Origin: Paramecium octaurelia
Taxonomy: Eukaryota; Ciliophora; Oligohymenophorea; Peniculida; Parameciidae
Reading direction: 5' to 3'
DNA length: 64,000 bases
Assembly: GCA_905182995.1 (NCBI GenBank)
Contig: CAJJDP010000162.1
Span: 189,068 to 253,067 of the forward strand
Shown: piece by piece, positions 47,010 through 58,891 of the stretch
Position numbering within the stretch: the first letter of the stretch is position 1
Layout: each line of letters opens with the position of its first letter
The notes under the pieces: generated by a model
Database searches by the model: none
What the model was told of the DNA's origin: nothing
Seen by the model: the letters and a program-made list of their open reading frames with translations, nothing else
Position numbers and translations under genes: made by a program

Positions 47010-49632
47010 ACCTAAAGAAAATTAATCAAAACCATCATCTCCATCAAATAATAGTAAAAAATAATAAAAACTCCATTCTGAGTAATTCCAATCTCTCTAA
47101 AAACGAATTAAATCTTAGTATTATTCATATTTAATTCTAGGTAATTCTCAATTACTAATGTCTAGTAAGTAAGCGCTGTTGCAAGTCCTGCTTAATCAAA
47201 AGTTTAAGGTTTGAATAGGATTATTTCTTACAATAATTTCTTTGCTGATAGACAAAATACTTTACCTAATGAGTAAAAGAAGCTAGATTATAATCAATTA
47301 TAGCCAAATGTCTCGACAGAAAAAATGCTTTATAAAGAGTATCTTCTTTAAAATAAAGAAAAAAATGAATACTAAATTTACATATTAATTTTAATTTTCA
47401 ATAATTGTTATCACTGTTAGTCTCTATCTAAAAGCAGATTTGAATCATTTTTTATTCAAAATCGATTCAAATTTAATAAAATATATAATAATATTAAAAT
47501 GGTTTCTTGGAATAATTGGATACTAACATGAAAAATAATCATAAAATTTACATAGTAAACCACAATTAAATAATATACAATAACTAGATTCAGAATAAAA
47601 TAGAATAGAACTATACATAAAAGTTGCTAAAATGAAAAAAAACAGTTTTAATTAAATATTATATATTTAATATTTTATTGCCATCTCCTTACTTATACTG
47701 ACTTCTTATTCTTATTATTTTGGATTTAGAAAACTCATATTGTTTTGAGTTATAATATCTAATTTAATTAAAATGAATATAAAATATAATGTCTTTAATA
47801 GTCCCATAAGTTTTCTATTTTGTCATAAACAATTATAGAATTTTACAAGTATCTAAGCAGCATATTTGGTAGAAGATGAATAATTTATTTATTTAAGTCA
47901 GCACTTATATACTTAATAACGAAATCTTAACTTATATATAAAATATGATACTCAAATCATTAATACTTGCAAAAAAATTATTCAAATGAATTTTACAATA
48001 TTTAAATATTATTAAGTAATTCATAAACTCAATTAAAATCATTATTAAGTATAAAAGAGATACAATAAATATAGAAGTAAGATTCTCTGATTCACAATTT
48101 GAGTAAGAGGTAAAACTTACTTTTTTATAGATAACCATAATTTTATATACAATTTAATTCTACGAGTTAAAGATTTAAAATATTTTATGATCTGAAAATA
48201 GCTAGCTAGCATTTAAAAGAAATTGGAACTTTGAGTTTCAAACTTAATGAGAATATTTGAAATAATTTATAAATTTAATTCATAGAATATGTTTATAATA
48301 TCGAATCATCATATGATTATCAGATTGATATTATAATGACACTTATTTAACTGTCTTTAAGTGCAAAACTAATTGTGAAGTTAAATATTCTAACTTCACA
48401 ACCATTATATATCTCATTTTTATGCTTGTGCTGATTATTTTATTAACTTTTGCTCAAAAATCAAGTAATCATTTATCTAAAATAGAAAATACATGTTAAT
48501 TAAACATTATAATTCATTATTACATCAATAAAAATAAGTTATATTTTCCTATATTCATAGAACTGCTGAACTATTCAAAACCTTAAGTAGCAGACTTATT
48601 TTAATGAAATTTCTTCATTTTACATAAAATCTATTACTTACAACTATAGTTTAATTATTTATACTATTTCCATTTATAGCAGGGATAAAAAAATTTAATT
48701 TAATACTTACTTTCTGAGTTAGTTTTATAAAATTTTAGGTACAAATCTATGTTAAAAAAGAATTGTATTGGTAAAAATCAAAGATGGGGTGATATTATTA
48801 ACCCATATTATTCTAACTCATGGTGAAAAAGAAATCTTTAACACAAATACCTTTTACGAATCAATTTTTTTAGTTTTGTACCTAAGCTGTATTAAATTTC
48901 TCTTCTAAAATAGTCCTTTATAATTTGCTATTATTAATTGTATAATTCGCATTTATTATATTGAAACCATTTCTTCATTTTATATATTTAATTGAGATTT
49001 TAATAAAATTAGTGAATTCATTCAGATTATAAACATAATTAAAATTAACAAATATATACAAACTTCATTCTTGAATTTGAAATTCTAAATTAACTAGTAT
49101 TATACGATGATTTTGACTCTTAATAGAATATTTAGATACTGTTTATATCATTGATTAATTGAACATCTATTCATAAAAAGAAATCATAACATTAATTCAA
49201 TTAAATATTTCTATTGTGATATATCATCATATCAAAATGATTTTGTACATTCAATATGTGTATTCGATGTTTAGAAATATCTTAAATTTTATTGCAACTA
49301 TTTAATATAAATTTCTTTAAAAAATATGAAACTACAAATCAGATAAACAATAGAAGAATTGAACTAATAGCCTATGAGAAATTAAAAATATTTTTAGAAA
49401 ATCCTTAATTTTATTTATCGTTTTTTGGTTTGATTAATATTTCTGTTAAATTTAGGTTTTATTGTATTTCTATCTAAGTTCTATAATTCCAGTTAATAGA
49501 TCTAAGCAGTTGCTAGTAAAGTTTAACAACAATTTGATTGTTTCTATATATGTCCTGAATTCTCAAAAATTTATAGATCAAACTTAAGGAGTATTAGTTA
49601 ATTAATTCTTATTTTAATTTAAAAATCACAAA
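47010..49632. other. Mostly non-coding A/T-rich region
   Basis: 47010-47480 still shows Gln/Ser-rich coding-like fragments in shifting frames (NNFFADRQNTLPNEQKKL), probably the decayed C-terminal tail of the kinase. From 47480 to 49632 I see no gene I can support. A TGA-free minus frame (48138-47590) has only low-complexity I/L/F/N/Y content and is not called. Confidence 0.5.
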
Positions 49633-50118
49633 ATGCATAATTACAGCTTCTCTCAGGATTATTATGATAACCCTCATCCTGATTGGAATGATCTTAATTT
49701 TGATTGTTCTGATCCTTATATGAATCCTGTGATAGACAATTAAGATTTTATTTAAGTTGATGAAAATGATACAAATAGCAAAAACCAACTTAAGATTCTC
49801 AATAAAGCAAAGTAATAAAAGAAAAAGTTAAACTTTAATTTCTCAAAAAGAAAAAAAATAGATTTGTAGAAGTTTGATTAGAAACATCACTCTATTATAA
49901 AAAAAAACAAGAGAAAATATAGTATAAATTAATCTAAATCTCTATTCTGTTCAGGAGGATGCGAGTCAAATGAGCTTTTATCATCAAATACTGATGCTTC
50001 CTCTAAAGGGACTACACTAAGCTCGATAAAATGGAGATTTGATTTTATAGCAACTTTAATCAAATAAACAAAATTAGAAATGATGCAACTTTAGAAGTAT
50101 AGAAATGATAATCAATGA
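49633..50118 (+). CDS. Hypothetical protein, 161 aa
   Basis: An intronless frame from ATG 49633 to TGA 50116-50118. The N-terminus is acidic and aromatic (MHNYSFSQDYYDNPHPDWND), the middle is strongly basic (KKKLNFNFSKRKKIDLQ) and the C-terminus is helical. The acidic-then-basic layout resembles small nuclear or regulatory proteins, but no motif is recognised. A/T-rich DNA flanks it on both sides. Confidence 0.6.
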
Positions 50119-50271
50119 TTGTGATTCATCTTGTATCCAAAATCAATACAATTATATTAGTAATCTTATTAAATCATTTTTTTTATTAGTATTAATATAT
50201 AAATTTATATACTCTTATTATTTCTATACATATTCATATTTATTTGAATAATGATAAATACAATATTCTAA

Positions 50272-51764
50272 TCAAGTTTTTTATTTTCTACTAGGTTTTA
50301 TAGTTTATAATTTATTAGCAACAGCTTAAAGATAATCTTCATTGAGCCCCAATAAGCCTGTAAAACAATTGAATTAAGTCACTAATGGTACAAATTCAGT
50401 TTCATAATCTAAATCTTCAGTAAATAAGGCCAAAGAAACTTTATTATAATGGTTTTTTTGGCTTAATTCGTAAAAATATGCGATTGATAGGACACATTGC
50501 TTTTGATTGTAATATGCTGAGGATCCTCCTTTGACCTTTTTTAATTTTTATTATATATACTCCAACATGCTTATAGATCTTGGCTAGAGCAGGATTTTAA
50601 AGTGAGACATATCCTATCAACGGATAAAATACCTCATAGAATTACTTATCAAAAATAGTTTCCTTGTTTAATTTATTTAACAAATTAGCATAAGAATTAG
50701 TAGTTGATTTAGTAAATAACTAAGCTTAAATTCCTAAGACTTCTCCATCTAATAATTCTTTTCCTCTTTTTAATAGTTCCTATGCTTGTTAACCACCTTA
50801 AATTAACAAATTGTGGATCTCATTACTCTTTTATTTAATTGATTCCTCATTGTAAGATTTAATTTCAGCTATATACTGATCTCTTGCTACATCCTTTATG
50901 TTTATATATGACAATAGAAATGAGTTCAAATAATAAGAAGTAGTCTATTTCAATTTTAATTTATTGATTGTTTTCTAAATTGATTTTAGAGTTAACAAGG
51001 ACTACAAGAATTCAGTATTAGCATTAGAACTTAATGCTATCATTCCGTTAGCAATTTCAATTAGTTTCACTTTTCCATCTTAAATTTTTCTCATTTTCCC
51101 CCAATTTTCTAAAAATAATTGATGTGACAAGTCAAATCCCTCAATATAGAATTTATTTATATCTTCAACTGAAATCCAGCTTTCTGGATCAAGTAATCCT
51201 TGACTTACCTATCTTGAGAATTCTATTGCTATTGGTATTTTGAATACACTCATCAGATCTTATAATCGATTACCATGATATCTTAATAAAGGCTAATCAT
51301 CGGCAATAATAGTCATAGCAGTTTTATTAGGATTGTTCATTATGAATTCTAAAAAGGATGGTTAACTATAATCTTTGATGATAAAACTTTTTAAGTTGGT
51401 ATTATCATATTCCCAAGTTATTAACCCAGGTGCTAAGTTATTTTAAAATGCAACAATTACAGCAGGAGAGGCTGGATTTGGAGTAGAATATGACCAATAT
51501 TAAATGGGACCTGTTCTCTTTTTAATTGTTTATAAAGTTTCTTTGAATTCATTGTAATTTAATTAGTTTTATACTTATCCTGATAATTGATCATAGATAT
51601 CTTCAAATTTATCTATAAGTGTAATAATCAACTTTACTGGTATTGAAAGATGATTTGATTGAATGAAAATGTCGAATGTTCGAATCATCTGTTGGAACAA
51701 ATGTACAAAATGCTACAGGTGGTATTACCATTCTCATTAGAATATGTTTATGTAGCTTAATCAT
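50272..51764 (-). CDS. Unknown conserved-looking protein, about 488 aa, one frameshift
   Basis: Exons 51764-50561 and 50535-50272 with a 25-nt intron ending AAG. The first about 50 codons (VIPPVAFCTFVPTDDSN) enter the main frame (EDIYDQLSGQ) if one T of the run near 51607 is removed; total length is one base over a multiple of three, as expected. The main frame is varied and globular (YWSYSTPNPASPAVIVAFQ, TAMTIIADDQPLLRYHGN, LIGYVSLQNPALAKIYKHVG), without low complexity, so this is a real soluble protein. I do not recognise the family. Start choice between 51764 and 51737 is open. Confidence 0.65.
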
Positions 51765-51972
51765 GAATATTTAATAATATTAAAATGGACATATTGAATT
51801 ATCTATATAAATAGAGTAAGTATCTTATCATTATACATTTGTGGAAAATTAAACAATAATTATTATTCTCATTTAGGAATTAATATTATTTTGTAGATAT
51901 AATTTCAATTACAAATCACTATTTGGCTTTTTGTAATTTTTTCTAAAAAAATAATTGTGTAATTTATAATAA

Positions 51973-52602
51973 ATGAATGAATTATGGTACGATTAACTGA
52001 AAACGGAGATTTAAAATCAGAATCAAAGTGAAAGAGATCCGATAATTAAAAAATAACGATAGGATATCATTTCATTACCATATTTGAGACATCCAAAACA
52101 ACTAAGAGTTAATAGTATTACAAATCTAAAAAATATTTCATCAGATCGATTTAAATAATATTTATAATAAATACAGCTTAAAAGGTTGGTGAAAAGAGAT
52201 TAATTCAAAAATAATTATTCTGAAACAGAAATATATCCATTTTTGAATTTGTAAGCAAAATAAATGAAATTTTCTGAGAAAGAATTTAAAGCTAATAACA
52301 TGAGTGTTTCTATCAGTCAATCCAATATTTTAAATTAAGGTTAGAACCTTCAAACAAATAAGATATCTTTCGCTAGACTCAATCTTCAATAAAATAATGT
52401 CCCTTAAGCAATTACAAATAATAAGGATTCTTCAAGAAGAATTAAAACTTTTAATCAAATCGAAATTGTAGAAACTGTAGATTAACCTGAAAGCAAGTAG
52501 CAACTCTATCTAAAATTGAGGTTAAGAAATAGTGGTATAAAATAAACAATCAATAATTGGATTAAATAAAGATATAATTTCAACAGAAAATTTAATTCCT
52601 GA
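51973..52602 (+). CDS. Hypothetical protein, 209 aa
   Basis: An intronless frame from ATG 51973 to TGA 52600-52602. Hydrophilic and N/Q/K/S-rich (MNELWYDQLKTEIQNQNQ), without membrane segments; likely largely disordered. The 208-bp spacer to the divergent gene at 51764 could hold both promoters. No domain recognised. Confidence 0.6.
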
Positions 52603-54128
52603 TTTTATTTAATTATCTCATCAGTCTATAATTGTTATTTGATACTCTTTTATTACAATTAGATTGTGAATGCTAAAAAAGGAGATTATGCAAATTTTTA
52701 TTATTTATTTAGATTTCTTTGATTTTTATTTCTGATTTGTTGTATATCTCATTTTTAAATACAATTATTGTACTGATTCAAAATTTTAATGTCAGAAATC
52801 CTAGGAAAAGTTTCTGTTTTAATAATTTTCTTCTTACAAGGCCGAAGATGATTTATAATAGTCTTGTAACGTATAATTAAGATTAATTTGATAGATTAAT
52901 AGAATGTTTTCAATTAAAAAGAATTACTTGTGTTTTTTTTTGTGTAGCTGAATTGTGTATTAATGATATTTGATCAATTTTGAAAGCTTTTCAACTGCAT
53001 TGTTGTCATCAGCCTTACTCAATTTATTACTTCAGCAAAATATTTTACAAAAATTTTATCCTCCTTTGTTGATATTTAGGCTTAAAAAATGAATGAATAA
53101 GTCTCTGGTATATTAAACAAATGTAATTCAATTAATTTTCTTGAATTAAGATTATTAAAATATTAATTTAATCCATTTATCATTAAAAAGATTTTTTACT
53201 AACGAAGTTACTTACAAATGATGAAATATGAATACTCTAAATTGCCTTTGATAACTAATTCGATATTATTTTAACTGCTTAGTTATTACCTTGATTCTAT
53301 TTCATATTATCAATTAATTAATTTCTGTAACTTTTTTCTTCTGTCATAAAGTTGGGGAAATATTAATTTTGATAATAAATTCTAAAATTATAATTATCAA
53401 ATTACAGCTTTCTTTAAAAATATTATTAGAGAATGAAATTTTGATTGAATTAAAATAAACAGATAATAGTTATAAGCATTCTTAAAACTAATAGATTAAA
53501 TAATTCTAAAACAACTTTGATTATTCTAGAATAAATTAAAGCTTTTATAAGATTTTAGATTTTTAATAAGAAAATTTTGGAAATAAACCTCACGAAACTA
53601 AATTAAAGAAAAACTAAATAAAAGGTGATTTTTCTAATTGTCGATAATTTTAAGTTAGTAACTCAGAAAAGAACGAGTTAAGAAATATAAATCAAATCAT
53701 TCTTGCTAATTCTAAATTAGTAAATAAATTTACTATTGAAATATTCTCATTGCTATCTTATTTACAGTGTACTACTCCTTAACCACAATTTTCCAACGTC
53801 AATTCTTATTCAATATATATCATTCGATTATCAAATTAACAAATTTCTCACTAAATTTTCAGTAGTTTCTTTATCTATATTATATGAATAATTAGATTGA
53901 TATTTTTATGATTCATTTTCAAAATCATCGAATAAAAATTTAATCACAAATCGTTAGGCATATATTCAATAGTTAAAATAATTAAGAATTTCCTTATCTG
54001 ATTTAATAATTTCATTCTCTTCTCTAAATTATTTGAATTATAAGTTATTCCTTTTAAATGGAGCTGTTCTTTCATTCCTTTTCTATGTATTTGAAAATAA
54101 TAATAAAAAGAGATATTTAATTTGTAAA
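52603..54128. other. A/T-rich region without a supported gene
   Basis: 1.5 kb in which TGA codons interrupt every frame frequently and composition is that of spacers. A few short protein-like islands (around 52840 and 53480-53690) may be gene relics, but I cannot join them. Confidence 0.5.
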
Positions 54129-57100
54129 ATGAACTCGGATAAATATGAAAGCTTTTACTAATTCGAGAGATTTTAAAGTTCCTTATCCGAAAATTCTTAA
54201 ATTAGAAGCTCATTTAAACAAAAAGATTTTGAATCACGAAACAGTTCAATCATCTTTGTTGTTCAGGAATAACTCTAAAGAATTTTATCAATGATAAATA
54301 AAGAAAATGTAGAATAAATGGAAAATAATATTATCAAACTCCAACAAATAAGTGGGAATGTGAAATAATTTAAGTCTTAACTAATAGAATCAATAGACAA
54401 ATATATTGGAAATATTGATTAATATATAGACTACATCTAAATTTAGATGGGAATACTTCATTAAAAAATTTAAGAAATTCCATTAGACAACGAAATTGAA
54501 TTTTTTAAGATATTAAGAAATAGAAATCTATCTACCAAATTATGCTGAAATAAAAGAAAGTTTGTTAAATAACTTAGTCGTATTAAACTCTTCAACTAAA
54601 GTTAATGAATTATAACAATATCTAAATTAATTTGGGATTGAAAAATACAAGTTATCATAAGAAATCCTAGAAAATTTATTATAATAAAATTAAGATAAAC
54701 TCAATAATGTACAATGTGAATTTCATCAAAGTTAAATAAAAATGGTTCATCTAAGTGAAGTAAGTTTAGTACCTCGAAGATTAGCATGCTTGACTTGTGT
54801 AGAGGAATATCCATGTTAATATATGAGAATTGAAACATTCTATAATTAATGGTAGATATAATAATAAAGAAAAATATCCTAATTAGAAAGGAAAATAAAA
54901 GTATTTAATGAAGCATGTTTATAGGAAAATTAAAATCTTATTAGGTTTTAGTTTGAGATCAATGGTTTAATTGAATAATATAGAAATAAATTAAATTAAA
55001 ATTCCTAAAGTTAGCTAGAACTATTAAGAAAGTTGAAATAATAAGAATCAGAAGTTTGGTCTTAAATTAAAAAAGAACGATTGAATGAAATTGTTGAAGC
55101 TTTTAGTAGATCTAATCATATGAATGAATTTGAAAATAAGCATAAATAAATATTTGCTCTTTGGCAATAAAATTAGAAGAAGAATTATGATTTTCTCTTT
55201 AGAAACACATTTATTTTATTGGAAGATCAAGTTCCTGAAACAAAACTTTCCTGTTATATAGAATAATTAGATTAGAAATAAAGTAGTTTTAAATATTAGT
55301 TACTTAAAGATTGCTCAGTAAAACAGTAAGAATTTTGTTATGCGATTGCTTTCAGTTCAGATTTATCTACCATAGCTGCTAGTTGTAAACAATAAATTAG
55401 GGTATTCGAAATAAGAAACGAAATCGTAATAGAAATATAAATGTTAAACGAGCACTAAAAGGAAGTCGTGTGCTTAGCTTTTATGAAAAATTCAGATTCA
55501 TTTATATCAGGGAGTGAGGACAAAACCATAATAATATGGAAAAAAAATTCAACTTGCTAATGGATTTGTCAATAGAAGTTAAAATAGCATTTGGACTCTA
55601 TTTATTGTTTTATAATATCTAATAATGATGATCTCATTGTATCTGGGAGTAAAGATAAAACAATTAGAATTTGGGAGAGGGGTAGTTAGAATAAAATTGC
55701 ATAGATTATACAAGGAAAAAAATAATGGTTGTGCAAGCAGACTATTTCTAGTCACACTGACTTTGTATTTAGTTTGGCTATAAATGAATCATTAAATCAA
55801 TTCATCTCTTTTGGGAAAGATAATAAAATAATAGTGTTTTAAATTGAAGAAAAAGGTTGGATTTAAAAATAAGTTATTTCTGTTTAATCATTTGGGCTTG
55901 GAATTAGTTTCATTAACAATGATACATTTGCATCTAACCTTAGTATAGTAAAAAAATTGAAATATACGAGTTGAANAATTAAAATCTTATTAGGTTTTAG
56001 TTTGAGATCAATGGTTTAATTGAATAATATAGAAATAAATTAAATTAAAATTCCTAAAGTTAGCTAGAACTATTAAGAAAGTTGAAATAATAAGAATCAG
56101 AAGTTTGGTCTTAAATTAAAAAAGAACGATTGAATGAAATTGTTGAAGCTTTTAGTAGATCTAATCATATGAATGAATTTGAAAATAAGCATAAATAAAT
56201 ATTTGCTCTTTGGCAATAAAATTAGAAGAAGAATTATGATTTTCTCTTTAGAAACACATTTATTTTATTGGAAGATCAAGTTCCTGAAACAAAACTTTCC
56301 TGTTATATAGAATAATTAGATTAGAAATAAAGTAGTTTTAAATATTAGTTACTTAAAGATTGCTCAGTAAAACAGTAAGAATTTTGTTATGCGATTGCTT
56401 TCAGTTCAGATTTATCTACCATAGCTGCTAGTTGTAAACAATAAATTAGGGTATTCGAAATAAGAAACGAAATCGTAATAGAAATATAAATGTTAAACGA
56501 GCACTAAAAGGAAGTCGTGTGCTTAGCTTTTATGAAAAATTCAGATTCATTTATATCAGGGAGTGAGGACAAAACCATAATAATATGGAAAAAAAATTCA
56601 ACTTGCTAATGGATTTGTCAATAGAAGTTAAAATAGCATTTGGACTCTATTTATTGTTTTATAATATCTAATAATGATGATCTCATTGTATCTGGGAGTA
56701 AAGATAAAACAATTAGAATTTGGGAGAGGGGTACAAGGAAAAAAATAATGGTTGTGCAAGCAGACTATTTCTAGTCACACTGACTTTGTATTTAGTTTGG
56801 CTATAAATGAATCATTAAATCAATTCATCTCTTTTGGGAAAGATAATAAAATAATAGTGTTTTAAATTGAAGAAAAAGGTTGGATTTAAAAATAAGTTAT
56901 TTCTGTTTAATCATTTGGGCTTGGAATTAGTTTCATTAACAATGATACATTTGCATCTAACCTTAGTATAGTAAAAAAATTGAAATATACGAGTTGAAGA
57001 ATTCTAGTTATATCAAAACTAAAGAAATACCAGTAAAATTAGGAAGTTGTTCTAATAATTTATTTCCTTAATAAATGATAAAATCAAAGTAACTCTTAAT

Positions 57101-57284
57101 AAATAAAAATGGGTCTTGTGTAAATTTTATAAGTTTTTCCTCAAATTTAGAAAATGTTACAGAATATTCTATTGAATTTTCTACAAATACGATTTATGGA
57201 GTGTCAAGTAATAATGGTGAATATTTATTGACATGGGATTTTGAATCGAAATTAATATAAATATGGAAGTACGCAGAAGAATGA
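54129..57284 (+). CDS. WD40-repeat protein with coiled-coil and B-box-like N-terminus (split by scaffold overlap)
   Basis: Start ATG 54129 (MNSDKYESFYQFERF). One T too many in the T6 run at 54501-54506 separates the start from the main frame. That frame has a Cys/His segment (NNVQCEFHQSQ, LACLTCVEEYPCQ) like the B-box of a Paramecium WD40 family, long coils, and WD40 blades (SGSEDKTIIIWKK, SGSKDKTIRIWER, SSHTDFVFSLAIN). It reaches the N at 55976. The next piece repeats 54928-55975 and then continues to TGA 57282-57284 (NNGEYLLTWDFESK), after a further one-base shift near 55942/56965 that is present in both copies. Read the gene as 54129-55975 plus 56999-57284. Confidence 0.7.
54928..55975 (+). 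repeat. Overlapping piece, left copy (retains 26-bp TA-bounded segment)
   Basis: Matches 55977-56998 base for base as far as I can see, except that it contains 26 extra bp at 55685-55710. Confidence 0.9.
55683..55710. mobile_element. IES-like 26-bp TA-bounded segment (retained here, absent at 56732)
   Basis: The left copy reads ...GGGG-TA, 24 bp, TA-CAAGG...; the right copy reads GGGG-TA-CAAGG (TA at 56732-56733). The extra DNA is exactly one TA plus 24 bp (26 bp), the smallest size class of Paramecium IESs, and precise loss leaves one TA. The ends fit the IES end consensus TAYAGYNR poorly. The coding frame is intact only with the segment present, so it looks like somatic sequence occasionally removed by the IES excision machinery rather than a true retained IES. 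Confidence 0.7.
55976..55976. other. Single-N scaffold junction
   Basis: Joins two overlapping pieces that were not merged, apparently because of the 26-bp difference. Confidence 0.9.
55977..56998 (+). repeat. Overlapping piece, right copy (26-bp segment missing)
   Basis: Same sequence as 54928-55975 minus 26 bp. The loss shifts the WD40 frame after the WER motif, so this copy alone would encode a truncated protein. Confidence 0.9.
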
Positions 57285-57434
57285 GATATGAATAATTATG
57301 AAATTCAAAATAAAATCTTTAATTATCTCATTATTCTGCTTCTATTAAGATCATGTGAAATGTGCAGAGTTTGCCATTCCATATATTATATTTAATATTA
57401 AACTTCTGCTCTATAGTATATATGCTTTTTTTAC

Positions 57435-58028
57435 ATGTTCGTAAGAATATTTAATTAATAGCGAAGAAACAATTTCGAATTTAAAGTATTAAACGTAGAT
57501 ATTTCTTCATGCTATTCTATCTTTAGTGGTTTGATTTTGCTGCATCAATTTTCACGTTGTTTTGCTTTACAATTCCCTTTACTTTTTACATTCTATTCTT
57601 AACCATTTAATCAGGCATACTACAAAATCATATAAGTAGTACTAGAGCCATTTTTAATTGTTAAGTTAAATATAGAGACCTCCATTTTTCCTTATATTGT
57701 ATCAATCAAAACTGATATTTTGTATCAAGGAATGTATTAGATAGTATTATAGAAATATTTTCCGATTCTAAATAGGTCTTGTCATGAGACCTTTAGCCCT
57801 ATTAAAAAAGACAATTTAAATTTTATTAAAGATATAAGCGATGGTGCTTCCATTTAGTTTTCTAATATTAAGCGTTTATTATGCAATTTATATATTTTAA
57901 AAGCTACAGAATTTTATTTGCTTAAAACAGTCATGATTAAACATTTATTGATGATTGGAAACGGAAAATCAGATATGAATAAAACCGCAAATTGTAAGCA
58001 TGGAATAGTTAGTTAATTATTCTAATGA
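57435..58028 (+). CDS. Hypothetical protein, 197 aa (uncertain)
   Basis: A TGA-free frame from ATG 57435 to TGA 58026-58028. Amino-acid variety is better than in chance frames nearby (SCYSIFSGLILLHQFSRC, SCHETFSPIKKDNLNF), and two hydrophobic stretches could be membrane helices. No homology is recognised and composition is A/T-rich, so it may be a fortuitous frame or a relic. Confidence 0.35.
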
Positions 58029-58891
58029 AGAGATCTTAATTTACTTTCAAGGGGTTTTATTTATAAATTTGTCAATGTAAGTCAAAAACTTTAAGTGATC
58101 TTTCCCTTTAAATCAGGTCACTTCTTATTTCTCAAATTGATAATAATATTAAATGCGGAATATGCAATAAGGGATTTAAATTTTATTTATTTAATAATAA
58201 TTATACTAATAGTTAGTTCCTCTAATTAGTATGTTTAAATATGAATATAATACATTTCTTTTTGTATTATAATACATAATAATGATAATAGGATAGAAAG
58301 GAAATACATATCTAAATTTTTTATCATAATTAGTTAGAATATTTGACGAAATAAAAAAATATAAATTTAGATTGAATTTATACATTTAATTATTAATTAT
58401 AACCTTATGCATTAACTAGATTTATATCAATAGAGTAAAAATATTATATTATTCAAATGAATATTAAATAATATTTTAAAAGGAGAAATAATATTTTACT
58501 TATATAAGAGTCTATTAATGAATAAAAAATTTACATCTTTCTAACTCCAATTTATAAAATAAGGTTCTGATTAAAGTTGCATAAGAAATTTAGATTTAAA
58601 TGGGTTTGATTGTCCTATATCTTAAAAGTAGAAATATATTGAAAAAGATAATATCATCATTTTTATATAATATTTTTATATTTTTTATTTTATATGATAA
58701 AGTTTATATGAAAAAAATCTAATCTTTTTCATCTTGGAATTTATTTCTATTCAATCAATGGTTCAAAAGAAGTTGATATAATTTTTGTTTTTATTTGGAT
58801 TAAATTAATAAGCTATTTTTAATTGATTTAATATAAATTGAGATAGTATTTATAGATAGATATTTGTATATATAGACAATTTTTAATATTA
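58029..58891. other. A/T-rich region without a supported gene
   Basis: Very A/T-rich, with frequent TGA in all frames and long A/T runs; nothing recognisable. Confidence 0.6.

Noticed and set aside
47590-48138. TGA-free minus-strand frame of 182 codons
   Set aside because: Low-complexity I/L/F/N/Y/K composition, no conserved-looking block, embedded in spacer-like A/T DNA; expected by chance where TGA is rare.
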